A DNA stretch of 48,601 nt from Clostridia bacterium (GCA_017625615.1 JAGAKP010000011.1:1-48601); one strand, 5' to 3'. Counted from the first letter of the stretch, positions 16,246 to 25,638 are shown. Numbers and translations are program-made. Notes: generated by a model from the sequence alone, not told the origin.

Positions 16246-17712
16246 TTACTCAAGACCGTTAAGAAATTCATCTATAGCGCCCTGAACGGTGCCGGAGATG
16301 GCTTCATAAGAGGATGCGAAGGTGTTGGTTCCGCTGAAAGCAACGGTATTCATAAAGGTGGTGATGCTGTTGGTATCCCAGATATTGGTAGCACCCCAGT
16401 TATATACAGCCGCAAGGTCAAATACGCGGTTATCGAAGATGATATCGAGCATTGCTACGCCGTCATCATCCTGAAGCTTACGGTATTTAAGCATGGTATC
16501 GTAGTAGCTGGTCTTTACAGTCTTGGTAGAAGCCTGACACATAGCGTCAAGGATAACGGCGCTCATTTCCTTATTCTCTGCAGATACGGGAATGGTAGCG
16601 CAGGAAGCGTAAATGACGGAAACGTAGGAATAGTAATCCTCCTGCTCCTCGTTGTACTTGGGAGTGGGAATGATGCCAAAGTTACATTCGTAGTTACCGA
16701 GCTCCTGAATATCCACTACTGCCATGGAGCGGAAAAGTGCGTTCTTGGAAGCAACGGATTCGGTAGCCTTGGTGTAAACGTCGTCATAAGTACCGACGTA
16801 ATCCTCAAGGAGGGCAACCTTATCGCTGTTGCAGATATCGAATATCTTGTTGAATACGGAAGCGGGTCTGTCACCCTGAACGGCGAGAACGGGAAGATCC
16901 TGTGCGTTCTTGGTGGTAAGTGTCTCCCCCGCGCCGAAATACAGAGAGGTAGCGTAGTTGTTGTTTATGAGGAAGCCCCACTTATCGTCAAGGTCAACCT
17001 TGCCGTCGCCGTTATCAACGGAAACGACCTTTGCCATTTCAAGAAGCTTATCCATAGTCCACTCGCCGTCATAAACGAGGTCATAGGGATTTTCAAGGTT
17101 GTGCTCTTCAACAACGTCTTTATTGAAAACGATACAGTGAGTGCAATCGTATGCAAGAAGGTTCATATCACCGACGACGAAGAAGTTCTTTCCCGCAACG
17201 GAAAGGCTTTCTACTGCGGTGGTATCCCAATAGGGCTTATCGAGATGGAGCTCGTCAAATTCGGTAAGGTCAAGAAGTGCGCCGCCTGCCGCAAGAGAGC
17301 CTGCGTTGGGAAGATACGCCATAACCGCGTCATAGGTCTTGCCGCCGGTAGCGATCTCGTTCTGAACGTTAGTTACCATTTCTGCGGTATCTGCGGTACG
17401 GATCTCCTCGATAATTACGCCGAAGCGCTGCTCAACGAGCGCGTTACGCTCAAGCACGGAATCGGAGATGATGCTGGGTGCGTTTTCGTTGGGCATAATT
17501 TCGATAGACTTATATCTGTCAAGATAATCGCCCTCAACGTAAATGGTGAATTTTTCGTTGCCGTAGTTGACGTTGGGGAGGTTCGCAAAAAGCTCCTCCT
17601 CCGCGTTTACGGAAACTTCGTTTTTGGAAGTATCTGCGTCAGGATCGTTGCAAGAAGCCAGCAGCAGACAGAAAGTAAGTGCAACAAGAAGCAATGCTAT
17701 GATTTTACGCAT
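16246..17712 (-). CDS. Extracellular solute-binding lipoprotein (family 1-like), orphan
   Basis: A 488-residue secreted lipoprotein with a signal peptide and lipobox LLASC (Cys21). The body resembles family 1 sugar-binding proteins: GGKTYDAVMAYLPNAG, ALLDLTEFDELHLDKPYWD, then a region with conserved aromatic residues. A single calcium-loop-like motif, DNGDGKVDLDD at 233-243, followed by WGF, is common in clostridial binding proteins of this type. GGAGG lies eight bases before ATG 17712. A promoter at 17750-17778 drives it. No ABC permease or ATPase is adjacent, so the ligand and the transporter partner remain unknown. Confidence 0.8.
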   Translation of the reverse strand: MRKIIALLLVALTFCLLLASCNDPDADTSKNEVSVNAEEELFANLPNVNYGNEKFTIYVEGDYLDRYKSIEIMPNENAPSIISDSVLERNALVEQRFGVIIEEIRTADTAEMVTNVQNEIATGGKTYDAVMAYLPNAGSLAAGGALLDLTEFDELHLDKPYWDTTAVESLSVAGKNFFVVGDMNLLAYDCTHCIVFNKDVVEEHNLENPYDLVYDGEWTMDKLLEMAKVVSVDNGDGKVDLDDKWGFLINNNYATSLYFGAGETLTTKNAQDLPVLAVQGDRPASVFNKIFDICNSDKVALLEDYVGTYDDVYTKATESVASKNALFRSMAVVDIQELGNYECNFGIIPTPKYNEEQEDYYSYVSVIYASCATIPVSAENKEMSAVILDAMCQASTKTVKTSYYDTMLKYRKLQDDDGVAMLDIIFDNRVFDLAAVYNWGATNIWDTNSITTFMNTVAFSGTNTFASSYEAISGTVQGAIDEFLNGLE

Positions 17713-17749
17713 CGTTTTTGTCCTCCTGAAGAAATAATATTATGATTGT

Positions 17750-17778
17750 AGTATACCACTTTATTATGATTTCGTCAA
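17750..17778 (-). promoter_or_regulatory. Promoter of the second lipoprotein gene
   Basis: On the minus strand TTGACG (17778-17773), 17 bases, TATACT (17755-17750). Confidence 0.8.
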
Positions 17779-17797
17779 TGATAATATTAAAAAACTA

Positions 17798-17826
17798 TGT
17801 ACAAATCCAAATTAATATGGTATTAT
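17798..17826 (+). promoter_or_regulatory. Promoter of the phoH-era operon
   Basis: TGTACA (17798-17803), 17 bases, TATTAT (17821-17826) with a TGG extension, about 20 bases ahead of the phoH start. Confidence 0.55.
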
Positions 17827-17847
17827 ATATTATGAGGTGATATGCAA

Positions 17848-18846
17848 ATGTACGAGAAGATCTTAAACGAATTGAGCATTGATTTCGTGCTTAAGCTGTT
17901 CGGCACTCTTGACAGCAACACGGAAAAAATTGAAAACGAGTTCGGTGTGACCGTTTCCAGCCGTGACGGCGGTATAAGGGTAAGCGGCGATAACGCCATG
18001 GACGTTACGCAGGCGTGCGAATGTATCTCACAGCTCAGCAAGGTCAGTGCAGTTTCGGATACTATTGACGAAAACACAATCAATTATATCATTTCAATGG
18101 TCCGTGAGGACAGACAATCGGAGCTTTCTTCCATTTACACCGATTGTATATGTCTTACCAACAAGGGTAAGCCCATTAAGGCAAAGACGGTAGGTCAGCA
18201 AAAATACGTTGACAGTATAAAGAAAAACACTATAGTCTTCGGTATCGGTCCCGCAGGCACGGGTAAAACCTTCCTTGCGGTGGCGATGGCGGTTACCGCC
18301 CTTAAGCAAAAGCAGATATCCCGTATCGTACTCACCCGTCCCGCAGTTGAAGCGGGAGAAAAGCTGGGATTTCTGCCCGGTGACCTGCAAAGCAAAATAG
18401 ACCCCTACCTCCGTCCGCTGTACGATGCTTTGGGAGAAATGCTCGGCGGAGAAAGCTTTAACAAGCATCTTGAGAAAAACGTAATTGAAATAGCACCTCT
18501 TGCATATATGAGAGGACGTACTCTTGACGACGCATTTATTATCCTTGACGAGGCGCAGAACACTACTCCCGAGCAGATGAAGATGTTCCTTACCCGTCTC
18601 GGCAACAATTCGAAGGCGATAATCACCGGTGACGTTACCCAGATAGACCTGCCTTTTATTAAGGCGAGCGGCCTTGTGGAGGCGGTGGAAATACTCGATG
18701 ATATCGAGGGGATTGATATTTTCAAATTCACCCACAAAGACGTCGTGCGTCATCCGCTGGTGCAAAAGATAATTCTCGCATACGAGAAAAACAGAAAAGA
18801 GCAAAAGCCCGAGCCAAAGACCTACAGGAGGAAGCCCAATGCTTAA
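17848..18846 (+). CDS. phoH: PhoH-like ATPase
   Basis: A 332-residue PhoH family P-loop ATPase, linked to RNA metabolism and commonly paired with ybeY. An N-terminal KH-like region precedes the ATPase, whose P-loop GPAGTGKT lies at 134-141. Walker B reads AFIILDEAQNTTPEQMKM, followed by RLGNNSKAIITGD. ATG occurs at 17842 and 17848; GAGGTGA at 17834-17840 is seven bases before the second, which I take as the start. It opens a five-gene operon with ybeY (8-base overlap), era, recO and mutS2. Confidence 0.94.
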   Translation: MYEKILNELSIDFVLKLFGTLDSNTEKIENEFGVTVSSRDGGIRVSGDNAMDVTQACECISQLSKVSAVSDTIDENTINYIISMVREDRQSELSSIYTDCICLTNKGKPIKAKTVGQQKYVDSIKKNTIVFGIGPAGTGKTFLAVAMAVTALKQKQISRIVLTRPAVEAGEKLGFLPGDLQSKIDPYLRPLYDALGEMLGGESFNKHLEKNVIEIAPLAYMRGRTLDDAFIILDEAQNTTPEQMKMFLTRLGNNSKAIITGDVTQIDLPFIKASGLVEAVEILDDIEGIDIFKFTHKDVVRHPLVQKIILAYEKNRKEQKPEPKTYRRKPNA

Positions 18847-19288
18847 GGTATATACAGAAAATCTGTGCGATGCGCCAATAACCGAATACACACTGAGGCA
18901 AATGAAAAGGGTTATTCGGGAAACGGTGGCGGAGCAATATCCCGACCATAAATTTGAAGTTAATCTGACGGTGTGCGATAACGGATATATTCGGGAAATT
19001 AACAGAGAATACCGCGATATCGACCGCGAGACCGACGTGCTTTCCTTCCCTATGATGGATTTTGATACGCCCGACACCACCGTAATGCTTGGTGATATAA
19101 TAATATCCTATGAAAAAGCGGTTTCCCAAGCTGAAGAATACGGACATTCCTTAAAGCGGGAATTATGCTTTTTATGCTGTCATTCGGCGTTGCATCTGCT
19201 GGGCTACGACCACGAAACCGAGGACGATAGAACCGAAATGGAATCAAAACAAAAAGAAATACTTGAAAGGTTAAATATAAAAAGATGA
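18839..19288 (+). CDS. ybeY: rRNA maturation factor / endoribonuclease YbeY
   Basis: A 149-residue zinc-dependent endoribonuclease of the UPF0054 family, which acts in 16S rRNA 3'-end maturation and ribosome quality control. The metal site HSALHLLGYDH is complete (His115, His119, His125), and the preceding VLSFPM motif is typical. AGGAGGA lies inside the end of phoH; the two overlap by eight bases. Its stop overlaps the era start as ATGA. The classical dgkA and cdd genes that often separate ybeY and era in Firmicutes are absent. Confidence 0.96.
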   Translation: MLKVYTENLCDAPITEYTLRQMKRVIRETVAEQYPDHKFEVNLTVCDNGYIREINREYRDIDRETDVLSFPMMDFDTPDTTVMLGDIIISYEKAVSQAEEYGHSLKRELCFLCCHSALHLLGYDHETEDDRTEMESKQKEILERLNIKR

Positions 19289-20172
19289 CCAAAAGCTTAT
19301 TCGTAATGATAACCGGCAAGCCCAACGCAGGTAAATCCACTCTGCTCAACGCTTTGCTGGGAGAAAAAATAGCAATAGTAAGCGCAAAGCCGCAGACCAC
19401 GAGAAACAATATTACCGGTATACTCACCGAGGGTGAGGATCAGTTCGTATTTATCGACACACCCGGACTTCACCGTCCCAAGACTCTGCTCGGCGAATAT
19501 ATGATGAAGTCCGTTGGCAGTGCATCCGAGGGTGCGGACGTTATTCTGTTCGTGACCGAGGCAGGCAAAAAGCTTACTCAGGCAGAGCGTGACGCGCTGA
19601 AGAAGTACGGAAACGGCGATAACGTGCTGTTCTGGATAATTAACAAGGTGGATACCTGTGACAAGGGCAGACTTGCCGAATATATTTCCGATATAGCAAA
19701 CGAATACGATTTCGATTGCGTTATTCCTCTTTCCGCCCTTAAAAAGGACGGCACCGATATTATACTCAAGGAGCTTCGCAAGTATCTCGTTGAGTCGCCT
19801 CACTTCTTCCCTGACGACGTTATGACCGATCAGCCCGAAAAGCAGATATTTGCAGAGATAATCCGCGAAAAGGCGCTCCGTCTGTTGGCTGACGAGATAC
19901 CCCACGGTATTGCGGTAGTCATTGAAGAATTAAAGGACGAGGACGACGTTATCCGCGTAAGAGCGGAAATATTCTGCGAAAGAGAATCCCACAAGGGTAT
20001 TATTATTGGCAAGAACGGCGAAATGCTTAAGAAGATAGGCTCATACGCACGTCAGGATGCGGAGGAGCTCTTCGGTACAAAGGTTTATCTTGACCTTTGG
20101 GTAAAGATAAAGGAAAACTGGCGTGACAGCCGTGCACAGCTTAACAACTTCGGGTACAACAATGAAGAATAA
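19285..20172 (+). CDS. era: GTPase Era
   Basis: A 295-residue ribosome assembly GTPase that binds the 3' end of 16S rRNA. G1 GKPNAGKST is at 11-19, the switch region at QTTRNNITG, G3 at DTPGLHRPK, and G4 NKVD near residue 119. The C-terminal KH RNA-binding domain holds HKGIIIGKNGEMLKKIG near residue 235. Length and domain order are standard. It overlaps ybeY by four bases and recO by eleven, so the operon is tightly coupled. Confidence 0.97.
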   Translation: MTKSLFVMITGKPNAGKSTLLNALLGEKIAIVSAKPQTTRNNITGILTEGEDQFVFIDTPGLHRPKTLLGEYMMKSVGSASEGADVILFVTEAGKKLTQAERDALKKYGNGDNVLFWIINKVDTCDKGRLAEYISDIANEYDFDCVIPLSALKKDGTDIILKELRKYLVESPHFFPDDVMTDQPEKQIFAEIIREKALRLLADEIPHGIAVVIEELKDEDDVIRVRAEIFCERESHKGIIIGKNGEMLKKIGSYARQDAEELFGTKVYLDLWVKIKENWRDSRAQLNNFGYNNEE

Positions 20173-20941
20173 TTCACAGTTCCACGTTAACGGAATAGTG
20201 ATAAAGGAGCAAGCCCACGGTGAGCAGGGAAAGCTGCTTACGGTGCTTACCGAATACAACGGCGTAATAACCGTAAATGCGAAAAACGCCCGCAAGATAA
20301 GCGCGGGATATTTGAAGTCCACGCAGGTCTTTGCGTATTCGAATATGCTTCTTTACAATAAAAACGGGTACTACACCCTGCTTGAGGCTGAGCTGAACAA
20401 CGATTTTTACGCGTTGCGTGAGGATATTGAGACCTTTGCCTTTGCAACTTACGCCTGCGAGACGGTGGCGGCTGTCACCACGGAGGGCGAGGACGGCAAG
20501 GTGCTCATGTCATTTCTGCTGAACACGCTGTTTATATGCGGTAAAAACGTACTGCCCATTTCACAGCAAAAGGCGATATTTGAGTTCCGTCTTGCGGTGC
20601 TGTGCGGTTTTCTGCCGGAATTGGAATACTGTCAGTTTTGCGGCGAGCCCTTGGAAGCGGTGAGCAAAAGAAGCTTTGACCTTTCGGAGGGAGCCATATG
20701 CTGCTCCGCGTGTGCTGCTGAGGAGGGTGAAAATCCTTTGGGCTGGCAAGCAATATCCGACGGGTGCTACAAGGCGCTTCGGCACATAGCCTTTGCACAA
20801 GGGGCAAAGCTGTATGCATTCCGTACCGATGACGCAACCATGAAGGAGATCGGCAGGATAACTGAAAAATATCTGTTGCCGCGGCTTGAAAAAAAGATAA
20901 AAAGCCTTGAGTTTTTCCACTCGTTGGAAGGAAAGGTATAA
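20162..20941 (+). CDS. recO: DNA repair protein RecO
   Basis: A 259-residue recombination mediator that helps load RecA on SSB-coated DNA. The N-terminal OB-fold region (GIVIKEQAHGEQGKLLTVLTE) is followed by a helical part and a zinc-finger-type motif with two Cys pairs (CQFC near 158; CCSAC near 180), as in Firmicutes RecO. The open frame extends upstream to 20123, but ATG 20162 (MKNNSQFHVNG) is the natural start and overlaps era by eleven bases. The ribosome site is weak, which fits coupling to era translation. Confidence 0.92.
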   Translation: MKNNSQFHVNGIVIKEQAHGEQGKLLTVLTEYNGVITVNAKNARKISAGYLKSTQVFAYSNMLLYNKNGYYTLLEAELNNDFYALREDIETFAFATYACETVAAVTTEGEDGKVLMSFLLNTLFICGKNVLPISQQKAIFEFRLAVLCGFLPELEYCQFCGEPLEAVSKRSFDLSEGAICCSACAAEEGENPLGWQAISDGCYKALRHIAFAQGAKLYAFRTDDATMKEIGRITEKYLLPRLEKKIKSLEFFHSLEGKV

Positions 20942-20950
20942 ACACAGAAA

Positions 20951-23332
20951 ATGAAAGGTTTTACACGGGCGGCAAAGCTGCTCGAATTTGACAAGGTGTT
21001 GGCGGTAATAGCCGCAGGCGCCGCCACGGAGGGTGCCAAGGAAAGAATAGCACAGTTAACTCCGTCGGACGATATAGTTATCGTTTTGCGTACACAGGCG
21101 GAAACGCGGGACGCAAAGCAAATGATACTTAAAAAATCCGCACCGCCCTTTGGCAGAGCGAAGGATATACTTCCCGCTGTAGAGCGCGCGGAAAAGGGTG
21201 CTTCCCTCACCCCGCGGGAGCTTTTGGATATCGCTTCCCTGCTCCGCTCGGTTTCTGCAATACTGAAGTATGCGGGAAAGATTTCCGAAAGCGGTGCCCT
21301 TGAGCAGTATCTGACGGCACTTACCGAAAACAACTTTCTTGAAAGAAAGATATCCTCCGCAATTATTGCAGAGGATATGATAGCGGACGATGCTTCCGAT
21401 AATCTGTACCGCATCAGACGGGACCAGAGAAAATGCGAAAGCGCCGTTCGCGACCTGCTTGCATCATACACAAGCGGTCAGAAATCCAAATATTTGCAGG
21501 AAAATATCGTTACCATGCGCGGAGGACGTTACGTAGTTCCCGTCAAGGCGGAATACCGCAACGAGGTCAAGGGCTTGGTGCACGATTCATCGGCTTCCGG
21601 TGCGACGTTGTTCGTAGAACCTATTGCAGTCCTTGAGCAGAACAACCGCTTGCGTGAATTGAAGGTGGCGGAGGAAGAGGAAATAGAAAAGATACTTCGT
21701 ATGCTTTCCGACGAGACGGCGAGGTTTTCCTCTTTGCTGGCGCAGGACTACCGTGCGCTTACAGACCTTGCGGTGATTTTCGCAAAGGCGGCGTACGCAG
21801 TAAGCACGGATTCCTTTGAACCTAAAATAACATCGGAAAACCGCGAGTATTCTCTTATTAAAGCACGGCACCCCCTGCTTCCCAAGGACAGCGTGGTTCC
21901 TATATCCGTATCCTTCGGTGAAAAGGAAAAGACCTTGGTCATTACCGGTCCCAACACCGGCGGCAAGACGGTCACGCTGAAGACTATAGGACTTATGGCG
22001 CTTATGGCGCAGAGCGGTCTGCAGCTTCCCTGCGCGGAGGGTACTACGGTTCCGTTGTTTTCCTGCGTGCTTCCCGATATCGGTGACGAGCAGAGTATTG
22101 AGCAGTCACTTTCCACCTTCTCGGCGCACATGACAAATATCGTGGATATAATCAATAACTGCGACAGCCGTTCACTTACCTTGTTTGACGAGCTTGGCGC
22201 GGGAACGGATCCCGTAGAGGGCGCGGCGCTTGCTATTTCCATACTTGAGGAAATACGCGAGAGAGGCGGTCTTTGCGCGGCTACCACCCATTACAGCGAG
22301 CTTAAGATATACGCACTTGAATCCGACGAGGTGCTGAACGCATCCTGTGAGTTTGACGTAGAGTCGCTTCGTCCCACCTACAGGCTTATCACGGGTATTC
22401 CCGGCAAATCCAATGCTTTTGCAATATCCTCAAGGCTTGGAATAAAAGAAAACATTATTCTCCGCGCAAAGGCATTTATGGCGGAGGACAACAAGAAGTT
22501 TGAGGACGTTATTGCGCGGCTTGAAGAATCGGAAAGCAGACTCGAAAAGGACCGCGTAAATGCTGAAAGAGCTCGCAAGGAAGCGGAGCGTATTCTTGAG
22601 GAAGCGCGTGCCGAAGCCAAAAAGGTTACAGAAAGAGCAAGCAAGGATGCGGAAAAGGTAAAAGAAAACGCCGCACGCATACTGCAAAGCGCAAAATCTT
22701 CAAGTGATTACGTGCTTAACGAAATAAAGCGTATGCAGGACGAAAAGGACAAGGCAGACGCAAAGCAACGCCTTGAGGAAACAAGGCAGCAGGTACGGCA
22801 GGCGTTAAAGAACGCCGACGGAAAGATCGGCGCGCTTAACGAGGAGGATCTCGAGCCCGAGCAGGGAGAGGTTCCCAACCGTCCCTTGGTGGCAGGTGAC
22901 AGAGTTATTATTCCTCTGACAAAGCAGAGAGGCGTAGTCGTTGAGGTAAGCGGTAAAAACGCCGTTATTTCAACGGGAAATGCAAGAACCAAGGTTTCCC
23001 TTTCTTCTCTTCGTCTTGACGATACTCCTATGGAGATGCCCAAAAAGGTAAAGCCCTCCGCAACGGTAACCACCTCCCGCGAGGCTGTCCGTAACGAGAT
23101 CGATCTGCGCGGGCAGACGGGTGACGATGCCTGGTTTATGGTCGACCGTTTCCTTGACAGCGCCGTTCAGGCGGGCTGGCAGGCGGTTACTCTCGTTCAC
23201 GGCAAGGGCACGGGTGCACTACGTGCCGCACTGTGGAAGGAATTGAAGCGTGATAAAAGAATCGCTTCCTTCCGTATCGGCAGATACGGCGAAGGCGACC
23301 TCGGCGTAACTATTTGTGAACTGAAGAAATAA
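20951..23332 (+). CDS. mutS2: Endonuclease MutS2
   Basis: A 793-residue MutS homologue lacking the mismatch-recognition domain. It consists of the core and ATPase (GPNTGGKTVTLKT at about 333; Walker B LTLFDELGAGTDP), a long charged coiled coil (about 510-640) and a C-terminal Smr nuclease domain from about 715 (IDLRGQTGDDAW, VHGKGTGALR). Such proteins rescue collided ribosomes or suppress recombination, depending on species. It is the last gene of the phoH operon, nine bases after recO and closed by a terminator six bases past its stop. Confidence 0.95.
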   Translation: MKGFTRAAKLLEFDKVLAVIAAGAATEGAKERIAQLTPSDDIVIVLRTQAETRDAKQMILKKSAPPFGRAKDILPAVERAEKGASLTPRELLDIASLLRSVSAILKYAGKISESGALEQYLTALTENNFLERKISSAIIAEDMIADDASDNLYRIRRDQRKCESAVRDLLASYTSGQKSKYLQENIVTMRGGRYVVPVKAEYRNEVKGLVHDSSASGATLFVEPIAVLEQNNRLRELKVAEEEEIEKILRMLSDETARFSSLLAQDYRALTDLAVIFAKAAYAVSTDSFEPKITSENREYSLIKARHPLLPKDSVVPISVSFGEKEKTLVITGPNTGGKTVTLKTIGLMALMAQSGLQLPCAEGTTVPLFSCVLPDIGDEQSIEQSLSTFSAHMTNIVDIINNCDSRSLTLFDELGAGTDPVEGAALAISILEEIRERGGLCAATTHYSELKIYALESDEVLNASCEFDVESLRPTYRLITGIPGKSNAFAISSRLGIKENIILRAKAFMAEDNKKFEDVIARLEESESRLEKDRVNAERARKEAERILEEARAEAKKVTERASKDAEKVKENAARILQSAKSSSDYVLNEIKRMQDEKDKADAKQRLEETRQQVRQALKNADGKIGALNEEDLEPEQGEVPNRPLVAGDRVIIPLTKQRGVVVEVSGKNAVISTGNARTKVSLSSLRLDDTPMEMPKKVKPSATVTTSREAVRNEIDLRGQTGDDAWFMVDRFLDSAVQAGWQAVTLVHGKGTGALRAALWKELKRDKRIASFRIGRYGEGDLGVTICELKK

Positions 23333-23337
23333 ACGTT

Positions 23338-23367
23338 AAGAACCCGCAATAGGCATTGCGGGTTCTT
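23338..23367. terminator. Bidirectional terminator between mutS2 and the methyltransferase gene
   Basis: AAGAACCCGCAAT (23338-23350) pairs with ATTGCGGGTTCTT (23355-23367) around AGGC. It serves convergent genes ending at 23332 and 23377. Confidence 0.85.
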
Positions 23368-23376
23368 TGCATTTCA

Positions 23377-24042
23377 TTATTTACTCTTAACGACTGCGTA
23401 CATCATAAATGGAAAGTGGTTTTCCACGGAGGTGAAGCCCTGCTCGATAATTTCAAAGCCGGCATCTTTTAATTCTTTTTCAAAGGCTTGGGAGGTTACT
23501 ATTCTGCAGGAGGTTTCGGCTACGAGCACCTTTTCTCCCTCGCAAACACGCTCGCCAAGGTCAAAGGCTACGGAAATATCCGTTTTTCTTTCAAGGGTGC
23601 CGTCGCCCATAGTGCAAATAAGAGAAATGCCCTTTTCCGTAAGATGGTTTTTTATAAAGGAATAAAAGGCGCGTCTGTCTTCGTAGGGCACGAGCATATG
23701 GATGACCGCAACAGAATAGATAAAATTAAAGCGTTTATCAAGCGTTCCGTTTACCGCGTCCAGCACAGAGAAGCTTTCCGCAAACTTTTTATACTGTGCT
23801 TTGCAGTAGGAGACGGCTTCTTGGGAAACGTCGGTAGCTGACAGGTCGTAGCCCTTTTCAAGCAAACAGATCGAGTCCCTTCCCTCTCCGCAGCCGATCT
23901 CCAAAATGGTATCCTGCAAGGATACACCGTGTTTTTTGACCGTATCAAGCACTATTTCCGAGGGTGAATACCCCATACACCTTAAATTCTTTTTATGCAC
24001 CGCTTTATAGCGTTCATCGTATGCTTCGTAATATTTTCTCAT
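23377..24042 (-). CDS. Class I SAM-dependent methyltransferase
   Basis: A 221-residue methyltransferase. The SAM-binding motif LEIGCGEGRDS lies near residue 47, the acidic loop after strand 2 is SATDVSQEAV near 69, and FNFIYSVAVIHML near 107 corresponds to motif II. It resembles the TehB/methyltransferase-domain proteins of Firmicutes; the substrate is unknown. It is the last gene of the ABC-2 exporter operon, 12 bases after the permease, with AAAGGAAAG before ATG 24042. A role linked to the exporter is possible but not shown. Confidence 0.82.
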   Translation of the reverse strand: MRKYYEAYDERYKAVHKKNLRCMGYSPSEIVLDTVKKHGVSLQDTILEIGCGEGRDSICLLEKGYDLSATDVSQEAVSYCKAQYKKFAESFSVLDAVNGTLDKRFNFIYSVAVIHMLVPYEDRRAFYSFIKNHLTEKGISLICTMGDGTLERKTDISVAFDLGERVCEGEKVLVAETSCRIVTSQAFEKELKDAGFEIIEQGFTSVENHFPFMMYAVVKSK

Positions 24043-24054
24043 ATTAACTTTCCT

Positions 24055-24786
24055 TTAGCTTCCCGTGGATTTGTATTTTCTTAATCCGAAACGGAAGAAG
24101 AGATAGCACGGGATAATAAACAGAGCCGCCAACAGAGGGAGAAAAGCGTACCACAAATTATCCGACCTGCCGACGAGATACAAAAAGGGATAATACTGAA
24201 ACAATGCGATGGGAACGACGAAGGTATATATTTTAAGCATACCTTCCCCGTAGACGGAAAGAGGGTATTTGCCGAATTCGCGGGAGCCGTCTGTAAAGAT
24301 ATTCATAAACTCCAAGCCCTCGATGGTGAAAAAGCTGATTCCCGCATACAAAATGAAAAGAGCGGTAAAGACGGCGACACCGCCGAAGAGCATTAAAGCA
24401 AGAGTAAGCACCTTATCCCAGGTCCACTGAACACCGCATGCGGGGATGGCGTAGGCAAGCATAATTACCGCCTGAAGCAGTCTGCCGACACGGGAAAACT
24501 CCATATTGGAGGTAAGCACCTGAAAGACTATTCCGCGGGGACGGACGATGATACGGTCAAGATCGCCGCTGCGGATGAGACGGGGAAAAACGTCAAAGCC
24601 GCGGGCGAAGCATTCGGTAATTGAAAAAGCCATAAGAACGATGGAAAAGCAAATGAGAATTTCCGAAAGAGAAAAGCCTTTTACCGAATTGAAGCGGGAA
24701 AGCATAAAATACATTCCGATAAAGGTGGTGAAGGAAATGAGGAACTGACCTAATGCAGTCATAAAAAAGGACGCCTTGTACTGCAT
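24055..24786 (-). CDS. ABC-2 type permease, second subunit, with amber codon near the native start
   Basis: At least 243 residues with six membrane helices (SFFMTALGQFLIS at the N-terminus), an ABC-2 family exporter permease of the COG3694/4587 type. The best ribosome site (GGGGGG before TTAAGGT) points to ATG 24831, three bases before the end of the preceding permease gene. From there the frame reads MKLYFKYMGMIL and then TAG at 24795-24793, then TQMQYKASFF in the same frame. Homologues as a rule have an unbroken N-terminus ending in a similar QMQYKASFF. The listed CDS starts at ATG 24786, after the stop, where there is no good ribosome site. Only about 15 N-terminal residues would be lost, so it may still work if reinitiated. 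Confidence 0.75.
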   Translation of the reverse strand: MQYKASFFMTALGQFLISFTTFIGMYFMLSRFNSVKGFSLSEILICFSIVLMAFSITECFARGFDVFPRLIRSGDLDRIIVRPRGIVFQVLTSNMEFSRVGRLLQAVIMLAYAIPACGVQWTWDKVLTLALMLFGGVAVFTALFILYAGISFFTIEGLEFMNIFTDGSREFGKYPLSVYGEGMLKIYTFVVPIALFQYYPFLYLVGRSDNLWYAFLPLLAALFIIPCYLFFRFGLRKYKSTGS

Positions 24787-24834
24787 TTGAGTCTATAATA
24801 TCATTCCCATATACTTAAAATAAAGCTTCATACC

Positions 24835-25638
24835 TTAACCCCCCTGCACCACGACTTTTTTTATGGCGTGCTTTATCAAAAGCTGTCCCAGCACAAAAAG
24901 AATTATAAACCAGATCAGCTGAAGTCCGATGCTTTTTACCGCTTCCCAACCGCTTAAAAAGCCCGTATAAATGAGGAAGGGTGTGTTTTGCATCGACGCG
25001 AAGGGCAACGCGTAAATAAAGGGCTGAAGCCACTGGGGGAAAAACGGGATCGGTATAAGCGCGCCTGCGAAAAACTCGATTACCGAGGTAGCAAGTATTC
25101 TCACGCCCATAGGAGACACGGTATAAAAGGCGGAAATGTATATGAGCATTGAGAAGGAAACTATTACCAAAAGTCCCAGCACCGTGGAAACACCAAACAG
25201 CACGGCGGAAAGAAGATCTGCAGGCAGAGAAAGGCAATAAGGCTTTGGAAGAAGAAATGCAAAGATAAGTATGGGCATACAGCGGAGCACCGCGCGGGAA
25301 ATACGAATGGCAAGATTTTTTGTAAACCACATTCCGTAGATATCGCAAGGACGGCACAATTCATAGGCTATATTGCCGGAAACTATGCTATCGAATATTT
25401 CCGAATCGAAAAACCACGCCATAAACAGTGCGAGAAAGGCTTGCTGAAGCCAGATATAGCTTGAAAGTGAAGAAAACGGCATGGGAAAGGAATTCTGACC
25501 GCTTTCGTAAAAGGCGCGGAACATAAGTATATTCATACCGCCCCAAGCAAACTGGGTGGCGATTCCCGCCCAAGCGGCGGCGCGGTACTGAGGTCCCGCA
25601 ATAAAACGGATGCGGAAAAAGGATAAGTATTTTCTCAT
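24835..25638 (-). CDS. ABC-2 type permease, first subunit
   Basis: A 267-residue membrane protein with about six helices, starting MRKYLSFFRIRFIAGPQYRAAAW. The short N-terminal cytoplasmic helix before the first membrane span is typical of this ABC-2 permease family. The middle motif NIAYELCRPCDIYGMWF matches the conserved 'L.RP.....' turn of these permeases (the sister protein has DRIIVRPRG). The ATG at 25638 overlaps the ATPase gene stop as ATGA. Together with the ATPase and the second permease it should form a two-permease exporter; the substrate is unknown. Confidence 0.88.
   Translation of the reverse strand: MRKYLSFFRIRFIAGPQYRAAAWAGIATQFAWGGMNILMFRAFYESGQNSFPMPFSSLSSYIWLQQAFLALFMAWFFDSEIFDSIVSGNIAYELCRPCDIYGMWFTKNLAIRISRAVLRCMPILIFAFLLPKPYCLSLPADLLSAVLFGVSTVLGLLVIVSFSMLIYISAFYTVSPMGVRILATSVIEFFAGALIPIPFFPQWLQPFIYALPFASMQNTPFLIYTGFLSGWEAVKSIGLQLIWFIILFVLGQLLIKHAIKKVVVQGG

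Noticed and set aside
16974..17014. Dockerin-like calcium loop in the second lipoprotein, hinting at a cellulosome
   Set aside because: Only one loop (residues 233-243) is present, whereas dockerins have two. Such single loops are usual in clostridial binding proteins, and no cohesin is seen.
18094..19080. Long minus-strand open frame of 328 codons opposite phoH and ybeY
   Set aside because: It is antisense to two unmistakable conserved genes, and its protein has no recognisable domain.
24786..24831. TAG recoding to an amino acid in this organism
   Set aside because: The gene at 34491-35723 ends in TAG immediately before its terminator, so TAG acts as a stop here. The case at 24795 is better explained as a local event.
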